From: Takakia lepidozioides
Taxonomy: Eukaryota; Streptophyta; Takakiopsida; Takakiales; Takakiaceae
Direction of reading: 5' to 3'
DNA length: 64,000 nucleotides
Assembly (NCBI GenBank): GCA_030704615.1
Contig: CM060731.1
Span: 69,668,756 to 69,732,755, forward strand
A model generated the notes under the pieces. It saw only the letters and a program-made list of their open reading frames with translations, was not told the origin of the DNA and did not search any database. The stretch's first letter is position 1. Each line of letters begins with the position of its first letter. The position numbers and the translations under genes are program-made. Positions 1 through 11,835 of the stretch are shown one piece after another.

Positions 1-202
1 TATTATTAAACAATGAGAGGCCCAAAAAAACCCTCAAAATGACGATTTGTCCATAGCATTTTGAAAAATTCATATTTAGGTGGAGATCTTTGCTAAGAAT
101 ATATATATTCTTATTGTCTCTAGGAGCTTATTGTTATATGGAAAAATTTCATAAACTACAAGATAATAATAAATAGCTATTATTTCTAAATAAGAGAGAA
201 TA

Positions 203-760
203 TTAAATAATAATAATAATAATAAAATATTTCCCGATTGCACTTGGAAAATAATCTCGATTGCATTTGGACTTAGATGACACTGGACACTTGGGCCAAC
301 CCCTAAGATTTCCCAAACTGTAGGGTCTCTGGATACATATGGGATTGCACTTGGGGCTTAGATTCCAATTTTTCATACATAGGCCTCGATATAGGAGACG
401 CACTTGGATACATAGGGGATTGCCCTGGGAATTCGTAAGAAATAACAAAGTAGGTTTCCTCGAACAATGATTGGAACCTCGACGGGAGATATATCAATAA
501 TGATTGGATATAGTACTACTCAATAAATTCATGGAATAAAAGATGGGGCCTTGACATGGGAGACGTACTTGGATACATAGGAGATTGCACATATGGGCAT
601 AGGAGATGCACATGGGAGTCGCCCTTAGATATAGAGGAGACGTACTTGGATACGTAGGAGATTGTACTTGGGCCTAGATGACACTGGACACTTGGGCCTC
701 TACATGGGAGATGCACTTGGATACATCCTTGGATACATAGAAATCACATAGCAGCTCAAG
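203..760. repeat. Degenerate tandem repeat tract
   Basis: The stretch is built from imperfect copies of a short phrase around CTTGGATACATAGGAGATTG, seen near 402, 571, 646, 715 and 728. A second phrase, GATGACACTGGACACTTGGG, recurs near 275 and 679. An (AAT)n run lies at about 206-227. No protein similarity was seen; the short reading frames across it are low-complexity by-products of the repeat. Confidence 0.65.
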
Positions 761-794
761 GATTTTGAAAGCAGCTACCTCTTTGCATGAATCA

Positions 795-1990
795 TCATAC
801 ATCTTCATAAGCAGATGCATGTACACGGCCCAACACCCTCTTTGTTGGGCAAGCGTTGAAATCCAACGAGACGTTGCGTAGAATTTTGTTACCTTTTGTT
901 TCCACGATCTCAGCTAATTTGCAAAGTTCAAGATGTCTCTTTGGGGACTTGCAAAAGTACTCATACAAACCTTGCAAAAGCTTTTCCAGCCTGTGCACAA
1001 CAACCATATTTGACAAGGCATGACCTGCAAGATTTGTGCGATGCGCAACGCAATGCATGTCGGTGCAGAAAGGTGCATAGTTCTTTTGGATCTGCACTGT
1101 CACTCCGTTTTGCACGCCCTGAAATGTAGCAACCCCGTCAGCTCCAGATTATACAAGTCTGGTAGGGCTATCAACACTGCTCACACCACCTCCGATGTGT
1201 AGAACGTTCATAATAACATGAATTAGGTTGTCTGCATTGCTGCCATCAACAACACGCTCCTCACTTAGCAAGATGGGGATCCTAGACCAATCTTGCACAT
1301 TAACATACCCATGCACAGAAGTCCAACTTTGATTATCTATTGTGGTGACTTTATCAGCAGTCAATGCCACATAATTTGTCTTCTTCATGGTTTCGATAAC
1401 CTTCAAGACTTGCTGGTGAATGGATCAGAGATCTGTCTACCATCACTCAAGAGCAAGAAAATAGTTGCAAACTGGATGACTTTTCTTTTCTTCTCAAGAT
1501 TTCAAGAAACCTCTCTGAACCTATTCTACAACAGAAGGGCAAATTTTCTCTCATTCTCAAGATGCAAGCAGGTGGTGTCCACGTAAGATCAACACCCATC
1601 AAGGTTTTTTCTTTTGTTACCATGTTTCTCAAGAGAGTCCCATTTCGGCACAAGCAACTTCTCATTCTTGTCAAATTTAGAGCACACACGACACTTGATA
1701 GCAGTAACAATACCCTCATCATCCAACAGTGCCTCAGCCCGTGGTGCTTTGATCGACCAGACCTCCTGAAACTTTCTATTGATGTCACATTTGTCTCGTT
1801 TGCGACGCTGACGAGGAGGCTTAGAGGTTTCTAGTTGTAGTTCAGGATCTATATCTTCTAGAACGAGATCACTCGCAGGTGGAGAACTGCTCTCAGGAGC
1901 CTCAACCTCTCTCTCGAGCTACACGTGAATCCCTGGCCCTTTTCTCAGCAGCGTGAGAGCTTGTAAAAGCATTTGACACTCTAGGAAGAT
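795..1990 (-). pseudogene. hAT transposase remnant, N-terminal and middle part
   Basis: Read from high to low coordinates, the minus strand gives consecutive pieces of a plant hAT transposase of the zinc-finger-862/DUF4371-like type. The first is a decayed N-terminal part (about 1788-1447). Next is a segment with TADKVTTIDNQSW and ILLSEERVVDGSNADNL (1406-1149). Last is a segment with HCVAHRTNLA, SPKRHLELCKLAEI and ETKGNKILRN (1115-795). The order matches the family but the frames are interrupted by stops and shifts. The hATC dimerisation region is missing, so the copy cannot encode a working transposase. The element at 6616-13450 has the complementary C-terminal half on the other strand, and the two could be parts of related copies. 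Identification is from remembered family motifs. Confidence 0.7.
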
Positions 1991-2126
1991 TCTCCACATG
2001 CACCCTAGTACCACAAAAAAAAAACTTGAATCTGAAATTTGCCGGAGGGGCAGGCCTCTTCCAAGGTCCCATGACGCCAAACACAACAAGACGTTGCAGA
2101 AATACAAACGAGACCAGGCACACCAC

Positions 2127-2950
2127 AACAAGACAGATTTGCTACACACTAAATAACACGAAAAACCTGAATATAAAGTATTGGAGAAGGGTTATGAGCT
2201 CCCCATTCCATCAATGCAGCCGCCATAAGTGTTAAGAACATCCACTTATCAATGCCAATCTCCTCCGATCCTCGATTGCAATCTGCACCACTCCTCCCCA
2301 ATAATTTTGTGGCCCCTTTCCTAAAATTTATTGAAGTTGATGTAACTAACAGCCTAGAACTTAGTTAGAGGCGGTGCAAGTATGCTTAAGTGGAGGTGCA
2401 TGAAGCTGATAGTATAGGCGGGTAGCCGAAACCTAACGAGAGTTCCCTCCATAGCTCAATTTCTTTGCAAAAGCGGGACGTGTTTGAACCCAAGGGTTTG
2501 CTCCTCGCGTTGGCAGGGTGGTAGGTTTCTAGAAATCGGGGAACAAGATCATCTGGATCTGACGAATCCTAATGGCCTGTGGTTCCTTCCTTGTACGATA
2601 GCTGTACATGTGGCTTCCTCATTGCAGCTACGCAATGGCATGATGTGGGGCAGTAATGTGAAACATGCCATATTTTAACCCGTAAAAACCTCCAAATATT
2701 TTTTCAGTGTATTTTTGGAGGGCCTTGAATTTCGTAAATTCCCTGGGTGTTCATGGTTACGGGGTGAAGCCCATGGGCTTATCGCCATAAACAGATCTGA
2801 ACCGTCCAGAAAGACATCGACGGTTCAAAAAGTGTTTTTCAGTTTTTTACGTGAGCTAAAATCCCGCATCTCGGACTTTCTGCAATGGGGCATATGTCCG
2901 CAATGTAAGCATTCAATTGTTGCATGCAATATCTTCGTACGCCCAGTTTT
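2127..2950. other. Gene-free stretch, nothing firmly assigned
   Basis: No reading frame here resembles a known protein. A weak tRNA-like B box (GTTTGAACCC) lies near 2492, preceded by CATAGCTCAAT near 2450, which could be an old SINE. The rest is unassigned AT-rich sequence. Confidence 0.3.
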
Positions 2951-2956
2951 TTCGGG

Positions 2957-5600
2957 TTATAAGAGAAGCATCGGGCCCTCTACTGTCACTGTCAGTTTTG
3001 CAGGAAATCTCTGTAATTTCTTTCTTACAACCCCTATGTAGAAGCTGTGATTGCTTCCCAGGGAATATTCGGTGTCTCCGCTGCTATCTTCCAAAACTAC
3101 CTGTGTTTTCAGAATTCCTGCCTCTTCGTTGCCACGAGAGTCATCCTCACCCTTTATGAGATATGTCTCTTCTTCAGTTATGGTTTTCTTGTGCTTGCCA
3201 CCCCATGATTGGATTGTCTCATGAAATGTTTCATGGATCTTTGTGATACCCGTCTCGAAAGGCTCAACTGCTTGGTGCATCATTTGCTCATAGCTCTCCA
3301 AAGCCTCCATCCCACGTCGACCCTGCCGTGCATACCATGCAAGCATCGCACTCCACGACACCACATCTCGTTCAGCCATAGTGTCGAACACTCCCTTTGC
3401 ATCCTAGATGCACCCACATTTTGCAAACATGTTCACCAGGGTTTTGTTCAGGATGACATCTGGTACAATTCGAACTCTGAAGATGTCGCCATGGACCTCT
3501 TTCCCCCTGCCAGGGCAGTGTTCAGATTGACATTTGGCACAATTCCAGCTTTGATGATATCCCCATGCACCTCTTGCCCTTCTCCAGGCCGACTGCCAGG
3601 CTTGCACAAGCATTGCAAATGCACACAAACATAATGTGCTTCCCCCTTCATTTGCTCATAGCTCTCCAAAGCCTCCATCCCACGTCCCTGTCGTGCATAC
3701 CCTGCAAGCATCGCACTCCACGACACCACATCTCATTCAGCCATAGTGTCGAACACTCCCTTTGCATCCTAGATGCACCCACATTTTGCAAACATGTTCA
3801 CCAGGGTATTGTTCATAATGACATCTGGTACAATTCCAACTCTAAAGATGTCACCATGGACCTCTTTCCCCTTTTCCAAAGCTGCTAGGGCAGTGTTCAG
3901 ATTGACATTTGGCACAATTCCAGCTTTGATGATATCCCCATGCACCTCTTGCCCTTCTCCAGGGCTGCCAGGCTTGCACAAGAATTGCAAATGCACACAA
4001 ACATGATGAGCTTCCCCATCCTTTGCTCATAGGTCTCCAAAGCCTCCATCCCACGTCCCTGCCATGCATACCCTGGACCAGCATCGCACTCCACGACACC
4101 ACATCTCATTCAGCCATAGTGTCGAACACTCCCTTTGCATCCTAGATCCTAGATCCCTTTGCACCCACATTTTGCAAACATGTCCACCAGGGTATGGTTC
4201 AGAATGACATTTGGTACAATTCCAGCTCTGAAGATGTCGCCATGGACCTCTTTCCCCTTTTTCCAGAGCTGCCAGGGCAATGTTCATAATGACATTTGGT
4301 ACAATTCCAGCTTTAATGATACCCCATGCACCGCTTTGCCCTGGTCCAGGCTCGATGCATCCACATTTTGCATAAATGTCCACCAGGGTATGGTTCAGAA
4401 TGACATTTGGTACAATTCCAGCTCTGAAGATGTCGCCATGGACCTCTTTCCCCTTTTTCTAGAGTTGCCAGGGCAGTGTTCATAATGACATTTGGTACAA
4501 TTCCAGCTTTGATGATACCCCATGCACCTCTTTGCCCTCGTCCAGGCTCGATGCACCCACATTTCGCATACATGTCCACCAGGGTATGGTTCAGACTAAC
4601 ATTTGGTACAATTCCAGCTCTGAAGTTGTCGCCATGGACCTCTTTCCCCTTTTCCAGAGCTGCCAGGGCAGCGTTCAGATTCACATTTGGTACAATTCCA
4701 GCTTTGATGATATCCCCATGCACCTCTTTGCCCTTCTCCAGGCCGGCTGCCAGGCTTGCACAAGCATTGCAAATGCACACAAACATGATGTGCTTCCCCC
4801 ATCATTTGCTCATAGCTCTCCAAAGCCTCCATTCCACATCCCTGCTGTGCATACCCCACTCCACGACACCACAAGTCGTTCAGCCATAGTGTCGAACACT
4901 CCCTTTGCATCCTAGATGCACCCACATTTTGCAAACATGTCCACCAGGGTATTGTTCAGATTGTCATCTGGTACAATTCCAGCTCTGAAGATGTCGCCAT
5001 GCACCTCTTTCCCCATTTCCAAAGCTGCCAGGGCAGTGTTCGATTGACATTTGGCACAATTCCAGCTTTGATGATATCCCTATGCACCTCTTGCCCTTCT
5101 CCAGGGCTGCCAGGCTTGCACGCACATTGCAAATGCACACAAACATGATGTGCTCCATCATCTGCTCATAGCTCTCCAAAGCCTCCTTCGCACGTCCCTG
5201 CCGTGCATACCCTGCAAGCATCACACTCCACGACACCACATCTCGTTTAGCCATAGTGTCGAACACTCCCTTTGCATCCTAGATGCACCCACATTTTGCA
5301 AACATGTTCACCAAGGTATTGTTCATAATGACATTTGATACAATTCCAGCTCTGAAGATGACGCCATGGACCTCTTTCCCCTTTTCCAAAGCTGCCAGGG
5401 CAGTGTTCAGATTGACATTTGGCACAATTCCAGCTTTGATGATATCCCCATGTACCTCTTGCCCTTCTCCAGGGCTGCCAGGCTTGCACAAGCATTGCAA
5501 ATGCACACAAACACGATGTGCTTCCCCCATCATTTGCTCATAGGTCTCCAAAGCCTCCATCCCACGTCCCTGCCGTGCATACCCTGGACCAAGGTGACTC
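2957..5600 (-). pseudogene. Tandemly amplified PPR pseudogene array
   Basis: The minus strand repeatedly encodes PPR pieces such as [55 protein letters not shown] and ASLAALEKGK, in alternating frames with stops. Near-identical DNA blocks recur about every 365-370 bp: the block starting CATAGTGTCGAACACTCCC is at about 3378, 3744, 4117, 4888 and 5252. Partial blocks about 200 bp apart occur at 4350-4560. Each full block spans roughly three 35-residue PPR motifs (P, L, S type). No DYW tail is present. A frame near 3000-3200 runs from the PPR into unrelated sequence, marking the broken edge. The array looks like DNA-level tandem amplification of a DYW-type PPR gene followed by decay. Its repeats resemble those of the intact gene at 22753-24507. 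Confidence 0.85.
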
Positions 5601-5619
5601 TCCCAAGAACCTTGTAAAC

Positions 5620-6240
5620 ATCAGCGAGGACTTAAGTGCGCAGCAGCGATAGGGCTTAGTGGGGCTTAGTGCTTGAGGGAAAAAATAAACATCGCATTGG
5701 TCCATGAGAACCACCATGGTGCAGCTAAGCGAGCAGAGATTGAAACACGACCTGCTAAGACCAAGCTAACTCTCCCAAGAACCTTGTAAACATCAAGAAG
5801 AATACCAAATCATGGTACTAACAGGAGCCAAAAGCCCACATTTGCAGGATGGACAAACTTCTTCACATCCTACATTACGAAAAAACCACACCTTGCGATT
5901 GCGATTGTCCCACCATCATGAAGGATCGTAAAAAACTCATGCGAGCTTTGCTCCGTGTTGCAAATTCAGGGCCGAGTCTGATGGGAGGGCAAAACAGGCT
6001 GAAATAGGTCGAAGAAGAAGGTGCCCTAACCACATTGTCGTTGACCTTGTGTCATGATCCATGGAGGATTTGACAGACCATGAACCCAAACGGACCTCTT
6101 GTGTGTGCTGCTTGTGTCTGTAGTCAGGTAATGTCGGATTGTCCATGAGAACCACAACGGTGCAGCTGAGCGAGCAGAGATTGAAACGCGACCTGCTAAG
6201 ACCAACCTGCACGAGGACTTAGTGTGCACAACAACGATAG
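5620..6240. repeat. Duplicated repeat segments, tRNA-like
   Basis: The phrase TGAGAACCACCATGGTGCAG followed by GAGCGAGCAGAGATTGAAAC near 5705-5755 recurs with small changes near 6142-6195. CTCCCAAGAACCTTGTAAAC occurs near 5596 and 5770. GATAGGGCTTAGTGGGGCTT near 5647 recurs near 6235. The GATTGAA..CGCGACCTGCTAAG part resembles the reversed tRNA-like head at 6269-6352, so these may be older copies of one SINE. No gene was seen. Confidence 0.5.
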
Positions 6241-6261
6241 GGCTTGGTCGGGCTTAGTGCA

Positions 6262-6352
6262 TGAGGGGGAAAAAAACAACGCGAGGAGATTGAACCCGCG
6301 ACCTCGCGACAAGCAGGAAGAGCCCTTACCAGTACGCTACATGCACACATTT
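6262..6352 (-). repeat. tRNA-like SINE head with Pol III boxes
   Basis: On the minus strand the stretch reads GTAGCGTACTGGTAAGGG (A-box-like) and, about 30 nt later, GGTCGCGGGTTCAATCTCC (B-box-like). A T7 run, a possible Pol III terminator, follows. No clean acceptor stem can be paired, so it is more likely a tRNA-derived SINE than a tRNA gene. The flanks of the adjacent hAT element carry a second such pair of boxes. Confidence 0.5.
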
Positions 6353-6655
6353 GAAATTTCCCCCCAAAAGTATGTAAATATTGTACATACGTGATGGGCA
6401 ACTTTTTAAGTTTTTTAACCTTTTCACAAACCCTATAAGCAATTTTTTTTTATTTTTTATTTTTTTCAAATTTAAAGGAAACCTCAGGCCCTTGAGGAGG
6501 GGGAAAAATTAACCCCCTTTCATTTATGGGCCATGAGACCTACAGGAGGATCAACGCCCAGACATACCGTCGTCACAAACAATCCCACACATGGAGTCAT
6601 GCAGCGGGTTTGAACCAGTGTTGGGTGGTTACCCGCCTAGGCCCCGGGTAATCGC

Positions 6656-6845
6656 CGGTTCCGGTTCCGGTTATGTGGAACCGGACCGGAACCGGACCCG
6701 CCTGTGCAGAACCGGAACCGGAACCGGAACCGCTCATTGGGGATTGTGTGGGAACCGGAACCGGCGGTTCCAGCTACGACCACATGTGTGGGAACCGGCG
6801 GTTCCAGCTCCAAAGTGGTTCCGGTTCCGGTTCCGGTCCACCCGT
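6656..6845. repeat. Left subterminal GGTTCC/GGAACC array
   Basis: Dense direct and inverted copies of GGTTCC and GGAACCGGAACC fill this stretch just inside the left terminal repeat. Long glycine/threonine-rich or proline/glutamate-rich frames across it are artefacts of the repeat. The matching array at 13247-13430 supports a role as subterminal transposase-binding sites; that role is inferred. Confidence 0.7.
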
Positions 6846-6860
6846 GGGCTGTAGCCCTAA

Positions 6861-7133
6861 GTGTCTCTACGTCCCCAGAACGCGGCCCGAGCTCGGATTG
6901 GCCTCCGGCCCCTTCAGTGGGACGACCGTCTCGCAGGTTACGCACACTGGTGGGCCGTTGAAAGACGAGAGTATGGCGATTGCCAACTCCAGCACTCGGG
7001 AGGGCCAGCTGCAACCACTAGTCGCCCGCTCAGCATTGTTGCAGCGACGAAGAAGGCCGTTGTGGTGCTCAAAGGAACTTCGAACGTAGAAGGCGTTGTC
7101 AATTTGGTCCAGGAAGATGATGGTTATTTCTGA
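6861..7133 (+). pseudogene. Chimeric PR-1 (CAP) / Cu-Zn SOD exon-1 fusion frame
   Basis: One open frame joins two unrelated captured pieces. Residues 6-49 (6876-7007) are the first part of a plant PR-1/CAP domain: [30 protein letters not shown], and [11 protein letters not shown]. The usual His of the HN-AR motif is Gln here, and the rest of the CAP domain is missing. It continues directly into the end of a chloroplast SOD transit peptide and the mature N terminus ([31 protein letters not shown]), ending at a GT donor after 7122. The frame begins at a GTG and no upstream promoter or ATG is evident. It lies just inside the left subterminal array of the hAT element, which indicates capture. The PR-1 and SOD calls are from remembered family sequences. 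Confidence 0.7.
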
Positions 7134-7818
7134 AGACCTCTCTGATTGTGGTTTTGCATGTTGTGAAGAAATGTAGATATAGCTGTTAGACGAAATGAAA
7201 ATGAAGCATTGTGATCTTTGTTATAGATGGGAGTGAAAGTGATCATGGTACTGTTTGTTTAGGGTTTGGAGATGTATTTAGCTCCAACGGGGCATGCGAT
7301 TGAAGAACGGTTTTAGAACACAGAATTCGCTGGCCGTGGTTTCTGCTGAATTCTCCCTACTTAAAACTTGAGACATTCCCCAGCATCTTTGCATGCTGGG
7401 ACCAGAGTGCCTGACAATGGCAGTGTGCGACCACTTTATCCCTATCATATGATTAATGCATTCCAGACATCGAACAGAACTACCGTGAGAACACATTGCA
7501 CGGGAATCCTTGAACCACCACGGAGGAAGAATCTCTAAAGTTCGCATCTGCAGTAGGAGTAAGCGCTAGGGATTTGGATTCACATCCGCTAAGGCGAGAG
7601 GTCAGTTGAGGCCCTCCAAATTATACACAAGGAAATTTGTGTAGTTCTATTTCTGCACTCTGACTTTCGCCACTCTTTTCCAGACTGTGTTGTTTGTTGT
7701 GCCTCAGTATGGCAATATTGGGACAAAGTCAGAGAGAGACAGTATCCTGTGGGGACTACACTTTAAGGAAAATTGCTTTTCGACCAAGTTTGAATAGGGA
7801 GGTGTGATTTTTGAGCAG

Positions 7819-8808
7819 GTCCCACAACGGTGAATGTGAAGATTACTGGCCTTGCACCTGGCAAGCATGGTTTTCACCTAGTAACCACTTTTGGCTTCAA
7901 CTTTTTGCTTTTGCATCTTTATATCCGAGATTGGAACATGTATAAGTAATGCCACTCTTGAATGGCAGAGGCCTAGATCTGCAGAAGCACACATTTTGGA
8001 ACTTGTGATTGATTTTTATTATTTGTTGCTCAATCCACTTCAAGGTTTTGCAGAAATTTGGGAGGCTTCGCATTGTATGACTGCTGCATTTCAGCTGGTC
8101 ATGAATTCTTTCTAGTGGAGCAATTTTTCCGGGTGCTGGGGTGGGCTTTCCTTCCAGTTATGAGCAGCATGGTATGATGGTTGCAGGTCTTTTTTCATCC
8201 AAATAGCCAGGGCAGGTGTTCCTCTTTTCGCTGTGTGTCAGGGAATCTTGAACAATGTTGACTGGCGAGAGGAGGTATGTGAGCAGCCATCCCCCCGTCT
8301 CTTCCATCCTCTCCTTCAGGGGCTCTCTTGTTCATAGTTTCTGGCTACTCCACGTGGCATTGCATTCTGGCTGTCTTCACTTGTTTATCTTGTACGTCCG
8401 TCATTTTCTAAGCAATTCCCTGTCATTTCTACCTACTTGTTCACCCTTCCCTGGCCAGATTTCAGACCTGCTCTTACAAGGTTTGACAGTCATCATTGTC
8501 TTACTTTTTGCACTCTTACAGTGTCAGGCATGCTTATATTATGGACACTATCCTCTTCCACCTTCTGAAAGACCATGTCTCCAGACCCTTGTTGTTAAGC
8601 TTGACCTAACTTCACTACTGGAAAGCTTGCATTAAGCGAGTTGTCCAAGTGTGAGGTTGTGGTCTGTTGCCTGGGTTGGAGTTGTGAAATCGATGTGTAT
8701 TGCTACCTGGAATATGTGTGGGTTTTAAGGTTACAGTTCAATGATAGATTTTAATGATGTATTTGGGTTGAGTTGCTGCAGCACACCCACCAATGGATGC
8801 ATGTCTTT
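7819..8808 (+). pseudogene. Captured Cu/Zn superoxide dismutase exons 2 and 3 (remnant)
   Basis: Exon 2 (7819-7880) follows an AG acceptor and reads GPTTVNVKITGLAPGKHGFHL when its first two bases join the last base of exon 1 (7122), so phase is kept; a GT donor follows. At 8782 another CAG acceptor precedes CAC, then ACC AAT GGA TGC ATG TCT. This is the expected start and end of the short SOD exon (His then TNGCMS) with about 12 internal bases lost. The catalytic metal-binding exons further downstream were not found. Exons 1-3 with introns show that genomic DNA, not cDNA, was captured. The resemblance is to the chloroplast (CSD2-type) enzyme, which converts superoxide to peroxide. As it stands it cannot encode the enzyme. 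Confidence 0.7.
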
Positions 8809-9259
8809 GTTAACACAGTTCACTTTTAGCCTCATAGTTTTGTATATTAGCATATGAAGGGTTAACCCATGGAATCATCACTCTAGTGACCTCCTATGCT
8901 ACTTTATGCCTGCACCTGTGTTTGGAATGTGCCACCAGTTTGTATCTGTTAAATCCTCTATGCTATTAAAAATGTGCTAAATGCTAAGTGTGCTGTCGTG
9001 GCCTTCTCTAGGGCTTTTGCAATTACCTTTCAGTAGAGATTACAGAAAGTCAACCTGGTCTTGGTTGTCAGTGATTTAGTCATCCAGTCGTCTCCAAGTG
9101 TTGTTCAGCTACTGAAGAGGGCTTTTCAAAAGAGAATGATCTAAGCAATCGAGTGGATATCAATGTTGTAGCAAGTAGAGTTAGTGACGTTGGTAAGCAT
9201 CCACCACTTTTGGTTATTTTACTGTTTTTAGCTTTAGTTCACCATGAAGCTAATGAGCT

Positions 9260-10745
9260 TCCTCCTTTTCTTATGGCATGTGGTGCAAGAGGTAAGGAGG
9301 ACGAGTAAAGAGGGCCCACCTGCAACCAGGCCCCTTGGTCCATGGTAATCATTGATCATCATTCTTTTTTTTTTTTTTTTTTTTTTTTTTCCTGTTTTCT
9401 TTGATGATATACCAAGGGGCTGATAGCCCCTTGCTCCACTATGGTAGATTTTACATTGGAGGGAGCACAAGCAAAGAGGGGCCCGCCAACCAGCCCACAT
9501 TACCCACTGGTAAGTATCTTCCATTTCTTTAAATTTTTTTAATTCTTGATACAATTGGGGGTTGATAAGATAGCCCCTTTGGCTTCTGTTCTAGCAGATT
9601 CTGCATGAGAGGGAGGGAGCCCAAAGTAGGGAGGGACCTGCCAACCAGCCACCATTACCCGCTTGTAACTCCCTTTCATTGAGCTTTATTTTTTTAGTTG
9701 TTTAAATTTTTATTAAAAGAGGGGCTGATTAGCCCATTGCTCTTGTGCTACGGCTGATCGTGCATGGGAGGGAAATGAGGGCAAGTAGGAAGGCTGGCCA
9801 ACCAGCCCCTCTTGCACCGCACATGTAAGCATCCCCCTTCATTTTTTTCCCCCATAAAATTGGTATAGCAAGGGCTGATTAGCCGTTGCTAATGCAGATC
9901 ACACACAAGAAGGACGTCCAGTGCAAGTAAAAAAGCACGTCAACCAGCCCCTCTCATCTTGTAGTAAGCCCCCACCCTTTATCTTAGTTTTTTAATGTTA
10001 TTCTTTCCAATGTGTGGTACAACAAAAGGCTGATTCGCCCTTCCTCATAGTGATATGTTGCACTCGGGAAGGGAACAGAAATAGGAGGTCTCTTGACCCG
10101 CCAACCAGCCCCCATTACCTGCGTGTACTTCCCCTTCATTGTTCTTTATTTTCTTAATTATTTTAAGTTTGTGATATAAGAGGAGCTGATTAGCCCCTTG
10201 CTCTTTTGCTATTGTAGATCGTGCATGGGAGGGAAAGAGGGCAAGTAGGGAGGCCTGCCAACCAGCCCCCGTTCCACCACACATGTAAGCATGCCCCTAA
10301 TTCAATGTTGCATATTTTTTTTTTCCCATAAAATTGGCATAGCAAGGGGCTGATCAGCCCTCTACTCTGTTGCTATGTAGATCACACACAAGAAGGAGGA
10401 GTGCGAGTTTAGAGCCTGCTAACCAGCCCCCTCATCCTATGGTAAGCCCCCACCCTTTAATAGCTTAGTTTTTTATTTTATTTTTTCCAATGTGTGGTAC
10501 AACAGAGGGATGATTTGCTCCTCCTCTCATAGTGAAAGTTTGAACTCGGAAAGGGGAGCACAAATATCAAGAAGGCTTGACAGCCAACCCCTACCTCTTG
10601 TGGACAATCACCCCACTTTAAAGCTTCATAATTTTTAGTTATAACTCTTCATGTTGTGGTACAACAAGGACTGATTTATTTATATGTGGTGGGGGCATTG
10701 CAGATCATCTCCCAAGGCATGAAGTAGCCAAGCCGACCACTGAAG
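9260..10745. repeat. ~157-bp tandem repeat, about nine copies
   Basis: Units start near GGGGCTGATTAGCCCCTTGC at about 9414, 9562, 9721, 9880, 10031, 10184, 10346, 10507 and 10664; spacings run 148-162 bp. A partial unit precedes the first. Each unit carries a T-rich stretch, GGGCTGATTAGCCC (a short palindrome), then GTAGATC..GGGAGG..GGCAAGTA, CCAACCAGCCCC, and usually GTAAG. A T28 run lies at about 9363-9390. The repeat sits inside the hAT element and contains no conserved reading frame. Confidence 0.8.
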
Positions 10746-11404
10746 CATAAGACTGGTCCACCCCCAACTTGCTAGGTAATTTTTGTAATTTGAAAATGTA
10801 AATGTACATGTACTAGATAAAAAAAATAACGTAGATCTAAATGTAGGCCATGTATGTAACATTCAGCTCAATATGACATAATAAATTGAGCAGTGCGGTG
10901 TCTCTCCCCACACTTTCGTTTTGGCCAGCCATATACCATCCCAAACTTTTGTAAATATATGAGTTTTGCACAATTATTAAATGCCTTTTGGATTCTTTGT
11001 TTGCATTGTTTTTACACAGGAGTTGTTCCACAAGCTTTTTATGTCATGCTTTGTGGTTGATAGTATGCAGGAGGGATCCATTCTGTTTTCATGTTGGAAT
11101 TTCACCATGTAATGAAGATTTTAAATCATTTAATTCACTTTCATTTTAAATAATAATATTAAAAATAATACCATTAAAAAAAAAATCCAAGGCTGCAATC
11201 TCCCTGTTCTTTTAAATATTAAATGAAAACTAAAAATTAAAATATGAACATTAAAAATATAAACTATTTCGGAAAACAATCTTGATGACACGTGACATCA
11301 CTCTTGCTCAAACCAGAACACGTGGCAGTATATGACACGACATTCTTTATCCATATTTTCACCACGTGTAAAGATCCGTAGTCATATATGCTAGTCATAT
11401 ATTT

Positions 11405-11835
11405 TGTCTATGTGCCACATGTCACATCTCAAGTGCAACATGTGTCCCGCTAACAACTCTCCATGTAGACATCCCTGTAGTCATATGAGCGAGTCATGTA
11501 GTCACCACGTGTGAAATCTGCCATAGCACACGTGTCTCGCTAGCGCCTCTTCATGTAGGCATCACTGTGCAAACATGTAGTCATATGATCATGGCAAGAA
11601 GTTGTGACATGTCAAATTCGTAGTGGCGCACGTGTCCATCCGTCGCCTCTCCATGTAGGCATCACTTTGCAGACATATAGTCATATGATCCCCTGACGAA
11701 TGCATGACGTGTCGCTTGCGCAGTGGCGCACGTGTCCCGCTGAAGCCTCTCCATGTAGGCAGCGCTCAACAGACAATGTACTCATATATTAGTCATATAG
11801 TTGTGACTGCAACCCTCTCTGCAACAGGACTCCAG
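11405..11835. repeat. ~100-bp tandem repeat with CACGTG motifs
   Basis: CTCCATGTAGGCATCAC-type cores occur at about 11459, 11549, 11649 and 11749. Each is preceded by GCACACGTGTC or GCGCACGTGTCC and most are followed by TAGTCATATGA. The array lies directly upstream of the hAT transposase ORF. G-box-like CACGTG sites are thus concentrated there, but whether they act in transcription is unknown. Confidence 0.7.

Noticed and set aside
3209-5543. Plus-strand frames across the PPR array
   Set aside because: They are antisense shadows of the minus-strand PPR repeats, showing Cys/His/Pro-rich readings without family similarity.
6262-6352. Functional tRNA gene
   Set aside because: A and B boxes are present but no acceptor stem or anticodon arm pairs properly; a SINE head is more likely.
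6591-7014. Long Gly/Thr-rich and Pro/Glu-rich frames on both strands
   Set aside because: They are produced by the GGTTCC/GGAACC repeat array and have no protein similarity; only the PR-1/SOD frame from 6861 is meaningful.
8255-8635. 126-codon plus-strand frame inside the hAT element
   Set aside because: Its Leu/Ser/Pro-rich composition from pyrimidine-rich sequence, in an SOD intron, matches no family.
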